A stretch of 64,000 bases of DNA from the NCBI GenBank assembly GCA_033002965.1, contig JAURVB010001730.1, forward strand, positions 24,494-88,493, written 5' to 3'. This DNA comes from Piper betle. Taxonomy: Eukaryota; Streptophyta; Magnoliopsida; Piperales; Piperaceae. The notes under the pieces are model-generated. The model had not been told where the DNA came from. It was given only the letters and a program-made list of their open reading frames with translations, and searched no databases. Positions 23,357 to 36,050 of the stretch are shown one piece after another (position 1 is the first letter of the stretch; each line of letters begins with the position of its first letter). The translations under genes and the position numbers were made by a program.

Positions 23357-23717
23357 CTGCAATAACATCCTGCAATAACATATTGCTCTCTGCTTAATGT
23401 AAATGCATAACAGTAAAGTAATTTTTTCTCTCCAATGGTTTACATTAGAAATAATAAAAATAGTAATTTAATTCTAAATCAAACAAACAATCTTTCATCA
23501 AAGAAATCAATCTGCGGCAGTAACACCTTCATGACGAATCTTTCAGGTGATCTTCCACAAAATATTTATTCCATTTGCAAAGGGAATGGTCGGTCTCTAT
23601 CAGTATATATAAAAGATAAAAAACGATCCAATGATCCAAATAACTACAGTAAACAAAGTGTGCCACTACAAGTTTTTTTATTTTTTATTTTTTCTTTAGA
23701 ACACAAACATGCTGAGG
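23357..23717. other. Spacer between carboxypeptidase relic and peptide copy 3
   Basis: Matches 48612-48940, the same interval before copy 5. A plus-strand frame at 23435-23731 is low complexity and not conserved in length. No gene seen. Confidence 0.5.
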
Positions 23718-23779
23718 TTTATTATATATAGACAAAAACATATGTAGGAAAGTAATTCATGAGTTCACCGCTCAACTAG
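23718..23779 (+). promoter_or_regulatory. Promoter and six-codon uORF of peptide copy 3
   Basis: TATA element TTTATTATATATAGAC at 23718-23733, 138 bp before the main ATG, and the conserved uORF (Met-Ser-Ser-Pro-Leu-Asn, stop) at 23759-23779. Confidence 0.6.
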
Positions 23780-23855
23780 AAGAAAGGCAGTGAATTAGGT
23801 GTTGATTACTTTAATTCAGTCGGTCATTCCTGTTTTTCCTTCTTCAGCTTTCTCA

Positions 23856-24200
23856 ATGGGCATGGCTAATAGTATTGTTCTTCAATTTCTGATCATTTTA
23901 GTTTTGTTGGTTTCACTTGTTCCGTGCCGAGAAAGTAATGTCGGGACCAATCTCATGAAAGGCACCTATCCGTCACCCCCGGAGTGCATACCTGGTGCCC
24001 GTCCAGCAAAATCTACTCGCAACGACGTCCACGATTGTCCTCGCCGGCGTAGGACAAGCTCCATCGCGGCAGCGATTTATCGTATTGACCGAGCTTCAGC
24101 ACCTGCACCTGCCCCTACTTTACGTTCTCCGGATTTGGTAATAGACATGGGCAAGATTAATGCAACAGCAATTGCATCACCTGATCTCAATTACAAATGA
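23856..24200 (+). CDS. Small secreted peptide precursor, copy 3 (intact)
   Basis: An intact frame of 114 residues starting MGMANS. It has a signal peptide (residues 1-24, core LQFLIILVLLVSLVPC), MKGTYPSPPEC, two cysteines 16 residues apart, CPRRRRTSS, YRIDRASAPAPAPTLRSP, and C-terminus INATAIASPDLNYK. It differs from copy 5 at six positions only. The first ATG is chosen because copies 2 and 5 share it; the second ATG two codons on would also give the full signal peptide. Extracellular signalling peptide is inferred from architecture only; cleavage after RRRR, hydroxylation of the Ala-Pro segment and N-glycosylation are possible. Decayed carboxypeptidase exons lie upstream on the opposite strand. 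Confidence 0.8.
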   Translation: MGMANSIVLQFLIILVLLVSLVPCRESNVGTNLMKGTYPSPPECIPGARPAKSTRNDVHDCPRRRRTSSIAAAIYRIDRASAPAPAPTLRSPDLVIDMGKINATAIASPDLNYK

Positions 24201-27000
24201 TCATCTTCTCTACATTTACATGGTACTAAGTGGTCATATTTTCAAATAAAGGTTTTAGAGTTGCGAAGCATGTAAGGTTGTTACGCAGGCCTTGCGTAAA
24301 TCTGTTCCTGTGTTTGGTAGGTCTTCGGTATATAATCTCAGTTGTGTACGTATTATAAAAATCTATCTGATGGCTATGTCTATGTGATCAATCTTTGGTT
24401 AATGAACGTATTATATTGAAAGAAGGTTAATATGCAGGGTAATTGTGGATTGATCATGCCTATTTGTGAAGATATTTGCTTAGTTAAGCACTTTATTTGT
24501 GCTGATAATACGATTCCGCGATAACAGACAAACATCACATTTTTTTTGAAACCTTGCAATTAGTCTTTTATGGGTTTTCTGCTTTATAGAAATTGCTTTG
24601 TGGCACTTGACTTATGGGCAATGAGTCATTGATAGCAAGAACATCAATTTCATTTCCGTCCCCAAAGCAATCTTAGCTTCCTGATCAGATAATTTTACCG
24701 GAGCTGTTGTGTAATCGGTTGATTGATTAGAGCATATATCATCATGGAAGCCTAATATGTAACAAAATAGATTATGATGCCATGCAAGCAGTAAATCAAT
24801 AATTGTTCTCAATTTTATGGTAAAAGAGATCAAAACGAGTACAAAATTTATTCATTTCCCTCTCGTCCTATAATCAATAATTCTGATTAAATAACCTCTT
24901 TTATCTATTAAAATTTGCGAAGAAAACCCTTCTTTGGTAAGAAATTCTTAGAAAAACCCTCTCTAACCTATCCTAATAGAAAATTAGACTTTCATAAAAG
25001 AAGACACAAAAAACAACTTTTATACGTGAAGAAAAGTGTACAAATTTCGTCCATGCGGTAGACCTAATATGTACAGCTATTTATTGGGCTCCGAAAATTT
25101 AAAAAAATGTAAACTTAATAAACTTAAATCCTGCCACCCCCTAAAAAATGTTGTCGCCCAAAAATAACCAAACTTTGTCAAAGTAAATGCACAGGCCACT
25201 TGCCTCAGTGGGGGTGGTTATAAATTTAACTATGATCAACTAGCTTTATTTTTATTTAAATACCTAACTTTTTGTTTATCTATTATTTTTTATTTTTTAT
25301 ATATCCCCTTTTGGTGAGGAACGACGAATGAGGGTAGCTTCCGTGATTCAGATTCTATTCTAGCTGTTTCCTTCTTTGAATCGCTATATATGGTCATGAC
25401 ACCGGATGACCATTTGCAGTATATCATATTAACTTGATCAAGTTTCCTCTTTTCACTAAATGTCCAAAACTAGTGGTTAGGGATTTTTCCATGTCATCAA
25501 AATTAAAATCAAGTGGTACTAATTAACGTTAAGAATAATCAATCAATTTCATATATTTTGGCCAGTCAATGGGTTATCAGTAAATTACTGTTTAATATTC
25601 TACTTCAATTCACCTCTTCAATTTAAGCAATTTTTTTGGCTTAAATTGGAACAATTACTCGTAAAAATAATTTATTTTATAAGAAAAAAATTTTACTTTT
25701 AAGTTTTAGAAAGCTGACAAAATAAGCAGGTTAAATGGGCGGAGCCAAATTGATCTTAAACACCCCGTGGAGCATGCGCGATCCTTTAATTACCACTGAT
25801 CAGGTAACCCAAACCGAGCTGATTAATTTATTTATATCAATTTTAAATGAATACAATACAATGACCTTTTTGGCTTTTGACAATTGACATTATATATCAA
25901 ATGGCTGCATGTCTTAATATATGTCCCTACAATCCCACGGATCCATCTTGTGTGGCTCTAAAATGCAGCTTATGAAGAGGATTCTATTTTTGTTGTTTGT
26001 GGTTTCGACACCCCTCATGGCCACCATAATTTATTACATCTCTTTACTTCCAATCTTCCCAACTTAGGGACCAAGTCTTCTTCACAAAGATTCGATATGA
26101 TTGGGATTGTGACGTTTGAGAAAGAAAAGATGCATGCGCGGGAGTTTTTACTGCTTTTATACAGCGTGAGTGAGCGATAAAGAACCAGCGAGGAAGTTGC
26201 TAGGAAGGCGAACTCTATTTTTGTTCTTTTGTGGTTTGGACACGTGTCGCGATGGTCGCCATAATATGTTCTTGTTCGTAAAGATTATATTTGGATCGGA
26301 TTGTGAAGTTGAAAAAAGACATGCTTGCGAGTGATTTTTGACTGCTTTTATACATGGGTGAGTGAGTGACAAAATATCAATGAGGAATTTGTTATGAACA
26401 AGTCCGCCGAAAGTGTAACTAATAGATTTACGATATTTTTAAAAAAATAGTTAATCAAAAAATAAGTTAATCTTACCCTGTAAGTATTAAATGCTAAACT
26501 AATTTTACTGGTCTTACAATCTATCCACCTCAAAAATTTATGTCTTCAAAATTCTTATACTCAACCCATAGTAAAAAGCTTACCCCCACATCCGTTTAAT
26601 CTAGAAAATTATCTAACATGGAGCAAAAGCAGGTTGACTTTGATATATTTGTTCCGATTCAATCAAAACTGCAAACTAATGATCCTAACTCATTTTTTTC
26701 AAAAATAGTCTACTAAAGTTAAAAATCTATAATCTATTTTTATTAATAAATTGCATCTGGCATGAATAGGTATTAGATATATGACTATTTTTAAATGCCA
26801 TATACTATTAAGCATATTAGTCACTGTGGAATAAAAAGATTGATTGATGAAAAATGCCCTCAATTAATTCAGTGCTTGAAAAATTAAAACCGATCTCACC
26901 TAGAATTCAAAGAACTGAAAATGCGGCCCAAAGATGTTATTACTCATTATATGTCAAGGAGTATGGAGTCATGCTTATATTGGTGGGCATATGAATCGGG
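24201..27000. repeat. 3' flank of peptide unit, copy 3
   Basis: Non-coding, homologous to 4.65-7.18 and 49.4-52.1 kb. The first 230 bases include AATAAA and the conserved CTTGCGTAAATCTGTTCCTG stretch. A two-base deletion near 24338 breaks the 63-codon frame seen in this flank in the other copies, which argues that the flank is untranslated. The doubled element of about 240 bp lies at 25978-26205 and 26210-26400. Confidence 0.65.
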
Positions 27001-30000
27001 CATTATGTTTACCTATTTATTAATTATATTGGTCTGAACCTATTTTAATTTTGCCTTAAAAAACATGCTTTATCATGTGAAGGTTGTACTTGTGGGTTAG
27101 ACTATTTTATACATAACAGATAAATAATGATTAATGAGTGAATTTGAAGTAATGAAAACAAAAGAAAAAGATATAATAAGAGTAATATCATACTTGTGTT
27201 TATGTAAGTACAACTACCTTAATTTAAATATCAAAATATGTTAACATGTGTTAATAAGAATTAACTAAGCAAGATTTGGAAGACAAAAATTTAATTGGAG
27301 TAATATTAATAACATGCTAGTCACTTGATGTAATCCTAAGAATCAATTCTAGATTTTTATTATTTATTATAATAACGATTAACTATTAAATTAGTTTATT
27401 TATGTAAGTTGAGCAACCAATTAACTTAATTAATTGTTATAATTGAGATATATGAGTTAAAATATGATTGATAATCTACCCGTTAGTACAACTAAATTAT
27501 TAGTAGAATTATCATTGATTTATGTGTCCATTACTTTGTTGGTTATTAAGTATAATAAATATATTATTAATTAATAAGTTAATAATTAATCGATTCGCTT
27601 GCCGATACATCTAATTATAGGCATGGTTAGAATTTTACTTCTATTGATTAATGATTTGGTATGAATGTGTAAATAAAGCTGGTGTTAATTAATTTATTTA
27701 TAAAATTCACTTATAAGTCATTGATTAAATAATTAACTATTTGTCGTTTAATATATTTTTATAGAATGTACTCCTAATATTGTTATGTGTCATACATCAT
27801 ATCATCATGCATCTATTTAGCTATGAAATTATGTGCTTTAACGTTTAATTTGCTTATGACTCACAGATTAGGATTTTCTGTCATGTCAGCGAGTTCCAGG
27901 TCCATTTAATTACTTTTAATGTTATATATTCCTATTTGGCAACGCTGGTCCGCCTAAGTCCAAATTTGACTACTATGCACCGAGCGCAATCAAGAATTGA
28001 GTCAGTTCAACATGGGGCCGCACCCTTAAAATAATTTTGAAAGATGAAATACCTACTGTCATGCCAAACGGGGTGACATGGCACAATGACGCAAGACGAC
28101 TTATTATGTACTTATGATACCAATAGGCTAAGTCAATAACAAATATCGTGCGCATACATAGGATTGTAGCTGGATGAGGTGGCCACCCATCTTGACATAA
28201 TTACAACTCGACATAGGTTCATAATTATTAAAATACACAATTAATGGTGTTGTGAAATATATTAATTATTTCTTCTAATTGTATAACTTAGTGTTGTTAT
28301 CATTAACACGAAATGACCTCTGTAGGTGTAAGCATGGATAGATGGGTTAGAGTCGGGGCAGTTGGCGGACTCTTTTATTAGACTATTAATTTTTCTTACT
28401 TTAGTTGTTATTATACTTTTGGTATGTTTGCATGACAATGAGATTTTAGTTCATTTCATAGGTCTTAGTTGATTCTGATCATTGGTTATCTTATATTTTA
28501 TTTCATGGCATGACCTAAAATTTGAACATTAACTAATTCTTTGCATATGGATTAAATTTACATTTTTAAAAAAATTCACATCATGAATTTACTTATAATG
28601 ATGATAAATTAATAAAAAATTAATTTATTAAACACTTAGTTTTATATTATAATATTTGGCTTGGGGCTCGGAATAAGCATGTTGTTTTAAGTGGTATCAA
28701 AACCACGCTATTTGACAGGACGATGCAAATATATCTTTACCTCGTTGAAAGTATAAGAATCTACTGTCACTATGGTGAATGGTTTTATTATAATTGTTGA
28801 TCATTCTTTTATAATGCTAATGTTTAATATTTTACATGGTAAATATTTTTGAACATGTACAAAATGGTATGCGGGAGAATGTTACTACAGTGATTTTTTT
28901 GGAGTATTTTATCAATTAGAACCAAATATTCAGTCAATTAGAATCAATATGAGGGACTATTATTTTAGATCACTTATGAAGGGCACAAGGCATGTATGGT
29001 CGTCTAATTCAATTGTTGTGAATAAATTGATACCTAAAACCCAGTAGTGGTGTATGGTGTGGAAAATATAAATGTTAAAGACATGATTGGACTAGCCCAA
29101 GAGTCATAAGCGCCAATTTAGGAGGCTAAATTATCACCAATACTAACTAGTCCAAGGTTTATCTTGATAGAGAAATTCTATCAAAACAGCGTACAAATAT
29201 ATAGTAACACACTAGAGAAAAATAACAACCAAATGATACGTAAATTTGGGTAATTTTTAAATAATTAGAAAATAAATTTGGAAGAAGTTGATAGGACACT
29301 TTATATCATATATTACACATAACTATGTACCTTTTATTGTCAAAAGAAAAAATTTAAAAAATAAAAGGAAGAAGAAAGAGATGAAGTAACACCAATAGTG
29401 TTATTAAGAGTAAGGGGATATTTTGAAGGGTTACGATCACAAATTTCTTTAGTGGGGATTGAGGTGGCGACTTCTAGATCATAAACAAGTTATAAGTCAA
29501 AGGATAATTAAAGGAGAACTTTGGAAATATATGAGACCCAAGGTATCGTTTAGCTAATTGATTTACAATGGCATACCTCTAGCATATTCAAAAGCTTCTA
29601 TTGAGTTAGAGGATATTCTAGATGTGTACTATTTTTAGATTAGGGAATAAGCACCAGCATTGGATGATGAGCCACTTATGTGTCATGTTAGGTACACATG
29701 ACACTCAACCAATGAATGTATATGAGACACCTTTACAATTGGAGGTGTTATTTAGGTAGTTTGCATAGTATGAGATACCTGTGCAATCTGAATGACAATG
29801 TCATGGGCCAGTATGCCCCACTTTAGCCATACATATGAGTAACAATACTTAAATCAAAAAAACATGCTCCGATGAATTGTAGTCTGTTTTGTGACAAGAT
29901 ATGAGTTTATGGGAAGTATGAAAACTAATGAAGCATAGAGACACGTGTAAAGTCATTTCAAATGACTACTTAAATACAATAGAAAAGCTATTTTTGAAGT

Positions 30001-31350
30001 GTCCTCAAACATTTGGCTTTAGGACGTAGACGTAGTGAAGAAGTGGATACAAATGATTCACATGATCAACATCACAAAGTAGAAGATGAAGAAAATTGTA
30101 AATCGTGATTTTGCTAAAATGAAATTGTATAGAAAAATGTGAAGATATTTAAACTAACTTCTATAGAGTTATTTATAAATATACTAGCGTGTCATGAAAG
30201 AAATGCCTAAGATATTTTAAAGAACAAATTAGACAATTAAGTAATTTTCTCATTATGACCCTAATATATTTTTGAGGATGAAAATTCCTAAGTTGAAGAG
30301 ATTGTAAACCCCCGACAAAAATTAGGTTATTTTATTTAAGATTTTATAAATTTTGGAACAAGTCTTAAATATTATTTAATTAAATGAATTCTTAAGAATC
30401 GATATGATAAATTATCAATTATTATTCTTTGGCATATCAGTTTCGTGGTATTTATGGATTGTTTCTAATAACGTTCATTTATTATATTACATTTTATTTT
30501 ATTTTTATTATTGTTAGTGTTGTTAATTTTTGTATGTGATTGTATTTTAAATTCATGATCATGTGGGCTACTTATTAATAAATAACTGTTTCTATGATAT
30601 TAGATAACTATATTTTTTTATATTTCGGATATGTATATTACGCTAGATAATGTTAGTGTATAAGTATTACTATATCATTTAAATTTTGTCAGTGATGATT
30701 TGCATATTTTCAATGTGTATATGTATATTTAATGTATATATGATTAATTAAAAAATGTCTTTTGTGCATTTAATATCAAAATGAAATAAATAAATGCTAA
30801 TATATCATGTGTGGATCATATTAATACATATCATTTCGTTTAAGCAAATAAATTAATTGCATTAATCCATTAAAACAAATTTTAAATAATTTATTGAATA
30901 AATACCACTATATATTAATTTCACTACATTTATTTCAAGGTGGTCTTGTTGATATTTTGTTATAAATTTATTGATTTGGGTTAGTAATGCTTATTATTTA
31001 AATAAATAAATAAAACATGTTGATATTAAATGGATTTATGCTTAGTATGTTGAGTATTTTAAATAAATATCATGTGCATTAATAGGTTGGTAAGATCAAT
31101 ATTCGTACATATTTATGGGTATACATGTCTTTAAGATTGACACAGAGATTTTAGTTAATCAATATTTTGGCTAGACACGTAATCATTTATTTATCCCATG
31201 AAGTTAGATTTAAGTCCTAAGAAAATATTTAGTTAGTTAAAATTGATTTATTTTAGTCTAAGTAAGGATTAGCCGGTCATGGACGACCTACCATGAGTTG
31301 TTGCTTAATTGAGTTAATACATGAGTTTTTTATTTTTTCTTTAGAACAAA
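27001..31350 (+). mobile_element. Decayed Ty3/gypsy-like retroelement remnant, second copy
   Basis: Colinear with 7.18-11.52 kb. The primer-site-like TGGTATCAAAACC is at 28692-28704 and is closer to the tRNA-Met consensus here. The polyprotein-end motif (TTTTTGAGGATGAAAATTCC) and LTR start TGTAAAC are at 30271-30310. No reading frames survive. Because both copies share this debris at the same position relative to the peptide genes, the element was inserted before the segment duplicated. Confidence 0.45.
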
Positions 31351-31361
31351 AGCAAGCGGAG

Positions 31362-31424
31362 GTTTATTATATATACACAAACACATATGTAGGGAAGTTA
31401 TTGATGAGTTCGCCACTCAAGTAG
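31362..31424 (+). promoter_or_regulatory. Promoter and six-codon uORF of peptide copy 4
   Basis: TATA element TTTATTATATATACAC at 31363-31378 and uORF (Met-Ser-Ser-Pro-Leu-Lys, stop) at 31404-31424. The last sense codon is Lys instead of Asn; length is unchanged. Confidence 0.58.
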
Positions 31425-31502
31425 AAGAAAGGCGGTGAATTAGGTATTGATTACTTTAATTCAGTCAGTCATTCCCCGTTTTTCCTTCTTCAGTTTTGCT
31501 CA

Positions 31503-31811
31503 ATGGGGACGGCTAATGGTATTGTTCTTCAATTTCTGATCATTTTAGTTTTGTTGGTTTCACTATTTCCGTGCCGAGAAAGTAATGTCGGGACCAATCT
31601 CATGAAAGGCACCTATCCATCACCCCCGGAGTGCACACATAATGGTGCCTGTCCACCCAAATCTACTAGAAACGACGTCCACGGTTGTCCTCGCCGGCGT
31701 AGGACAAGCTCCATCGCGGCCACAAGTTATCGTGTTGACCGAGCTTCAGCACCTGCCCCTGCCCCTACTTTACGTTCTGCGGATTTGGTAGAAGACATAA
31801 GGCAAGATTAA
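31503..31811 (+). pseudogene. Small secreted peptide precursor, copy 4 (C-terminal frameshift)
   Basis: An open frame of 102 residues beginning MGTANG. Signal peptide, YPSPPEC, CPRRRRTSS and the Ala-Pro segment are intact, and there is an extra cysteine (ECTHNGACPP). A one-base insertion near 31799 (ACATAAGGC against ACATGGGC) changes the frame so the product ends EDIRQD and the conserved INATAIASPDLNYK tail, still present in the DNA to about 31850, is lost. If the active peptide lies between the tetrabasic site and the Ala-Pro stretch, this copy might still function; if it is the C-terminal end, it is dead. Confidence 0.75.
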
Positions 31812-31849
31812 TGCAACAGCAATTGCATCACCTGATCTCAATTACAAAT

Positions 31850-33430
31850 GATCGTCTTCTCTACATTTACATGGTACTAAGTGGTCATATTTTCAAATAA
31901 AGGTTTTAGAGTTACGAAGCATGTAAGGTTCTTACGCAGGCCTTGCGTAAATTTGTTCCTGTGTTTGGTGGGTCTTCGGTATATAATCTATCAGTTGTGT
32001 ACGTATTATATAAATCTATCTGATGGCTATGTCTATGTGATCAATCTTTGGTTAATGAAAGTATTATATTGAAAGAAGATTAATATGCAGGGTAATTGTG
32101 GATTGATCATGCCTATTTGTGAAGATCTTTACTTAGTTAAACACTTTATTTGTGCTGATAATATGATTCCGCGATAACAGACAAACATCACATTTTTTTG
32201 AAACCTTGCAATTAGTCTTTTATGGGTTTTCTGCTATATAGAAATTGCTTTGTGGCACTTGACTTATGGGCAATGAGTCATTGGTAGCAAGAACATCAAC
32301 TTCATTTCTGTCCCCAAAGCAATCTTTGCTTCCTGATCAGATAATTTTACCGGAGCTGTTGTGTAATCGGTTGATGGATTAGAGCCCGGACCATACCAAC
32401 CCCGCACCAGGCCACCGCCGCCGCCCTCCTCCTTTGTTTTTATTTCTGAAAGCAGTGTTGATGTGTTGAATCTTCTTCCACGACCAAAACATAGGCCACC
32501 AATTGCTGCAGTGAGGATGATCTTGTGACCACCTTTTCTGTGGAGACAGCTTATGAATCAACGAGTAATTTGTTAAGATGGAGGATTCTATCTTTGTTCT
32601 TAGCGGTTTGGACTCTTGTCATGATGACGCCATAATATATTATATTACTTCACTTCCGATCTCCACAATTTAGGGTGACTTGTTCACAAAGATTAGATAT
32701 GGTTCCGATTGTGAAGTTGAGAAAAAAATGCTTGCGGGTGATTTTTGGCTGCTTTATCCATGGGTGAGTGACAAAAAATCAACAGAGGAATTTGCCGTGA
32801 ACAAGACCGCCGAAAGTGTAACTAACAGGTTGAAGTAGTCTTTTGAAAAATAGTTAATCGAAATTAAATACTACAATATATTATTACATATAAATTTGAT
32901 ATTACCCAAGCATTAGATTTTGAATTAATTTTACTAGTCTTACTATTTATCCACCTAGGAAATTTACATCCTCAAACTTCTTATACTCAGCCCATAGTTA
33001 ATAGCTTACCCCACATTCATCTAATCTAGCCCATTATTTAATATAAAGTTTTGATATCATTTATAACGATCTAATTTAAAGTTCAAATTAATGAGCTTCA
33101 ATTATTTATTTTTAAAAAAATAATTATAAAAAATTAAAGATATATAGTTTATTTATATTAATAAATTTGATATTACTTAAGTATGTATTAGATATGATTA
33201 AATTTAAAAATCTTATGCTGTTAATTATATTAGTCAAGGTGGAATAAAAGGATTGATTGATAATTAATTCAATTCTTGAATAATTAAAACTGATCGTATG
33301 TAGCATTTCAAGAACTGCAAATGCTGCCCAAAGATGTTATTACTCATTATACTTCAAGAAGTGATGCTTATATTGGTGGGCAATATCTTTACCTATTAAT
33401 CTTTTTAAGTCCAAAGTAGAGTTTTATAGC
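31850..33430. repeat. 3' flank of peptide unit, copy 4
   Basis: Homologous to 11.95-14.17 kb, including AATAAA-containing 3' UTR-like DNA, the 32385-32570 segment and the single copy of the element doubled in units 1, 3 and 5. No gene. Confidence 0.55.
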
Positions 33431-33940
33431 ATCAGAGTTGAATCAAAAGGTTTTCATTAGCACTGGCGCAGGATTTGTTCGCCGCGCTAGAGGTCAGGTT
33501 GGACCGTCTGATCATCTGTACGGCACAGATTAAATGATCTTCTCGGACGAGAAGAAACCTCTCGTCGATCAAAATGGCTTTCACCACCCTCTTTCCTCTC
33601 GTCGGAGATTAACGCCGGTACTGGCATCTACTCTCGTCTGTGGCGGTGTCGGGAAACCCCGACCTCATCCTAGCCCTCATCCTCTATGCCTGCATTGTCA
33701 ACCTTGTCCCTTTCTCCCACGGCCCCTCCTCATCTCCTCGACCACGGTGCCACCCTCGGCACCGTAAAGATCGAGCCAGGCCACCAATCTACAGGTCCTG
33801 CCCTGTCGTCTGCCCCTGGACCCTCCTCGACAGCGGAGATCTCGGCAATCACGCCATCCTCTTCCTCGCCGACATCGTCTGCCACAAAATGGTGCTCGAC
33901 GCCGCCGTGGGCATCGTCGGAGCTGCTTAAGTGATGGGCT
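33431..33940 (+). pseudogene. GC-rich coding relic, unrecognised (second copy)
   Basis: Second copy of the relic at 14.17-14.65 kb. On the + strand one frame reads CPWTLLDSGDLGNHAILFLA and ends VLDAAVGIVGAA before TAA, longer than in the first copy where an indel changes the end. The minus strand is also open, a usual by-product of high GC. Family not recognised. Confidence 0.4.
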
Positions 33941-34480
33941 GGACGCACCCGTTGATAGGGTTGACATGCATTCATCATGTGTCTTTTTTTTTCAAAAGCA
34001 TCTTACAAAACAGAGGATCAGTAGAGATATGCATGTTGATGGTCCTCGAAAAGTTAGCTAACGTTGGAGCTAGAGCATAACAACCTCCAGACATCCACGA
34101 GACACAAGCAGACCACCTAATACAAACAAGTGAAAGCCTATCAACTATACCCAAAATGGAAGCATCAACATTGTTCGTGTTAGAGTGAAAACCTTCCCCT
34201 AAAGCAGCACAGTATGTATAGACAACCACTTAAAACTGGAGCTTATTAAAACCATCAAACTCAGTTGCTTTGGCAGAGGCACACTTGCCTGATCCAAACT
34301 CTGCAATAAGAAGCAAAGCCAAGTGAGTATTGAGAAGTTTGAGAATATTTAGTTTGAACACCAGAATAGAATTCCGTATGCCGTTTGATAAGCAAAGCAA
34401 GCTGCTGTAAATTCAATGAACCCCCATGAAAATTGGATCTTTTTTCTGCCAGACAACATCATCACAGTGAAGATATATAC
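33941..34480 (-). pseudogene. Membrane-exon gene relic (second copy)
   Basis: Second copy of 14.66-15.21 kb. After a TCTGGCAGA acceptor region it encodes a hydrophobic exon (FSWGFIEFTAACFAYQTA), and after CTTATTGCAG an exon FGSGKCASAKATEFDGFNKL followed by Gln-Phe-stop. At about 34475 the sequence switches abruptly into the UGT upstream region, marking the segment joint. Confidence 0.35.
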
Positions 34481-36050
34481 ACACCATTGAAGTGGCTGCG
34501 TACTCATCGATGGAAAGTTAGAAAGAACCACTGGGGTCACATTGGGGGCCGCGTTCTTGTGTTTCTTGGGTGTATGTGTCAGTGTTAACTTGTGATTTGC
34601 CAAAGGTTTGAAATCTACTAGAATATTACAGATGGACTTTCAGGGTTCGTGAAATCATGTACACGAAATGGTTTGGGGTGCACTCATGCAAGTCCTCTTC
34701 TGTGTTTTCGTTTTGAAGTAAAAGATTTAGTCCACAAGCCGAGCATGTTGAATTAAACTCGATTTGGCTGACACTACATTAAAAATATTTGATTTAAAGT
34801 TTAACTTGATATTAAACGAGTTGGACCTATACTTGTGCCCGGGCAGCTCGACTCTACTCGAAGCTCAAATGTTATATCAGTGATAAATTTTTTTATCATA
34901 TTTTTTTATATAAATATAATCAAATTATAAAATATTATTATATGATATCAAATTTAAATAAATTTATACATTATTAAATTATCTTTTTGTATAATTATGT
35001 CAAATTTAATTTTTTTAATTATAAAAAAATTAGTATGAATTATACGATAAAAGAACATTAGCGAATATGAATCAAGCTAGTTCGAATTCAACTCGAATCG
35101 ACTCAAATACTTTTTAACTCAACTCAAAATTGAAATCAAATGAGGCGACCTTGATTTGAGTAAAACTCCATTTGACTCGCCAAATGAGCACCCTTAGATG
35201 CCATTATTATTTTTGCATGTAATATAATGTGAACTAGGATAGACCAAGATCTCCTTGGTAATTAAAAATAACAAATTCCCAAATCTCATCCACTTGAGTT
35301 AGCTAAATTATGTAAGCATTGAGTTAAACGGTTTCATTTTTTACCCTATTATAATATTTCTAATGCTGCATTTTTTTTGCTGTGATTGGCTGGTATTGTC
35401 AATGCAGAATGGCTGTCAAAATTCAAAACCTTATGGCAGCCTTCTTGTTGTTGATTCGTATATATTAGATAATATGCCAAAAAAATTTGATGTGCGTCGG
35501 CAAATGATTCATAAGTTGAAAGTGGTTCTAAGAAAAAAAGTATCTAATTTTTACAGGATTGATAAATGGGGGACTTGGTTACCGAAAGAATGTAAATTAA
35601 CAAAATAGCATTGTTGTTAGAGTAAAACAATGAAATGAAAGGTTTTTATCTTCTTCCATAGTTTTTCTACAAGTCTCCTGGGATCCATCTTGGTACGCGT
35701 CTATTTTATTTCCCAATTTCATCATGTTTTTCCCACTCTCTTCCCCAAAATACATGACACGAAATTAGGTTATATCAATATATTAAAATAAAATTTATTA
35801 TTTTAGATGAGATCTAACAAACAAAATCCTAATCCGAATCCATGATCCCAATTTTTAATCTAATTTCGAGCTTTAAATATTGGTACCGAATCTAAAATCC
35901 CTACACACGAACACCACTAAATAAATCAAATTTAAGCATTGTTTAACTCAACCAAGGCTCAACATGCTCGATTAGCGGGACCCGACCCAACCCGGTTCAA
36001 GTTTTTGAGCACTAACTAAAACCCTAAACCCCCTCGCCTCCCCTGCCACC
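34481..36050. repeat. UGT upstream region plus AT-rich element (unit C, second copy)
   Basis: Homologous to 57.65-59.2 kb and partly 19.6-20.6 kb. It contains the UGT upstream DNA (34495-34700) without the UGT body, the AT-rich element (34740-35200), and at 35390-35560 a broken copy of exon 2 of the small gene at 52.4 kb. In that exon Met-Ala-Val-Lys is followed after 20 codons by a stop, while a shifted frame still reads FDVRRQMIHKLKVVL. No intact gene. Confidence 0.55.
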
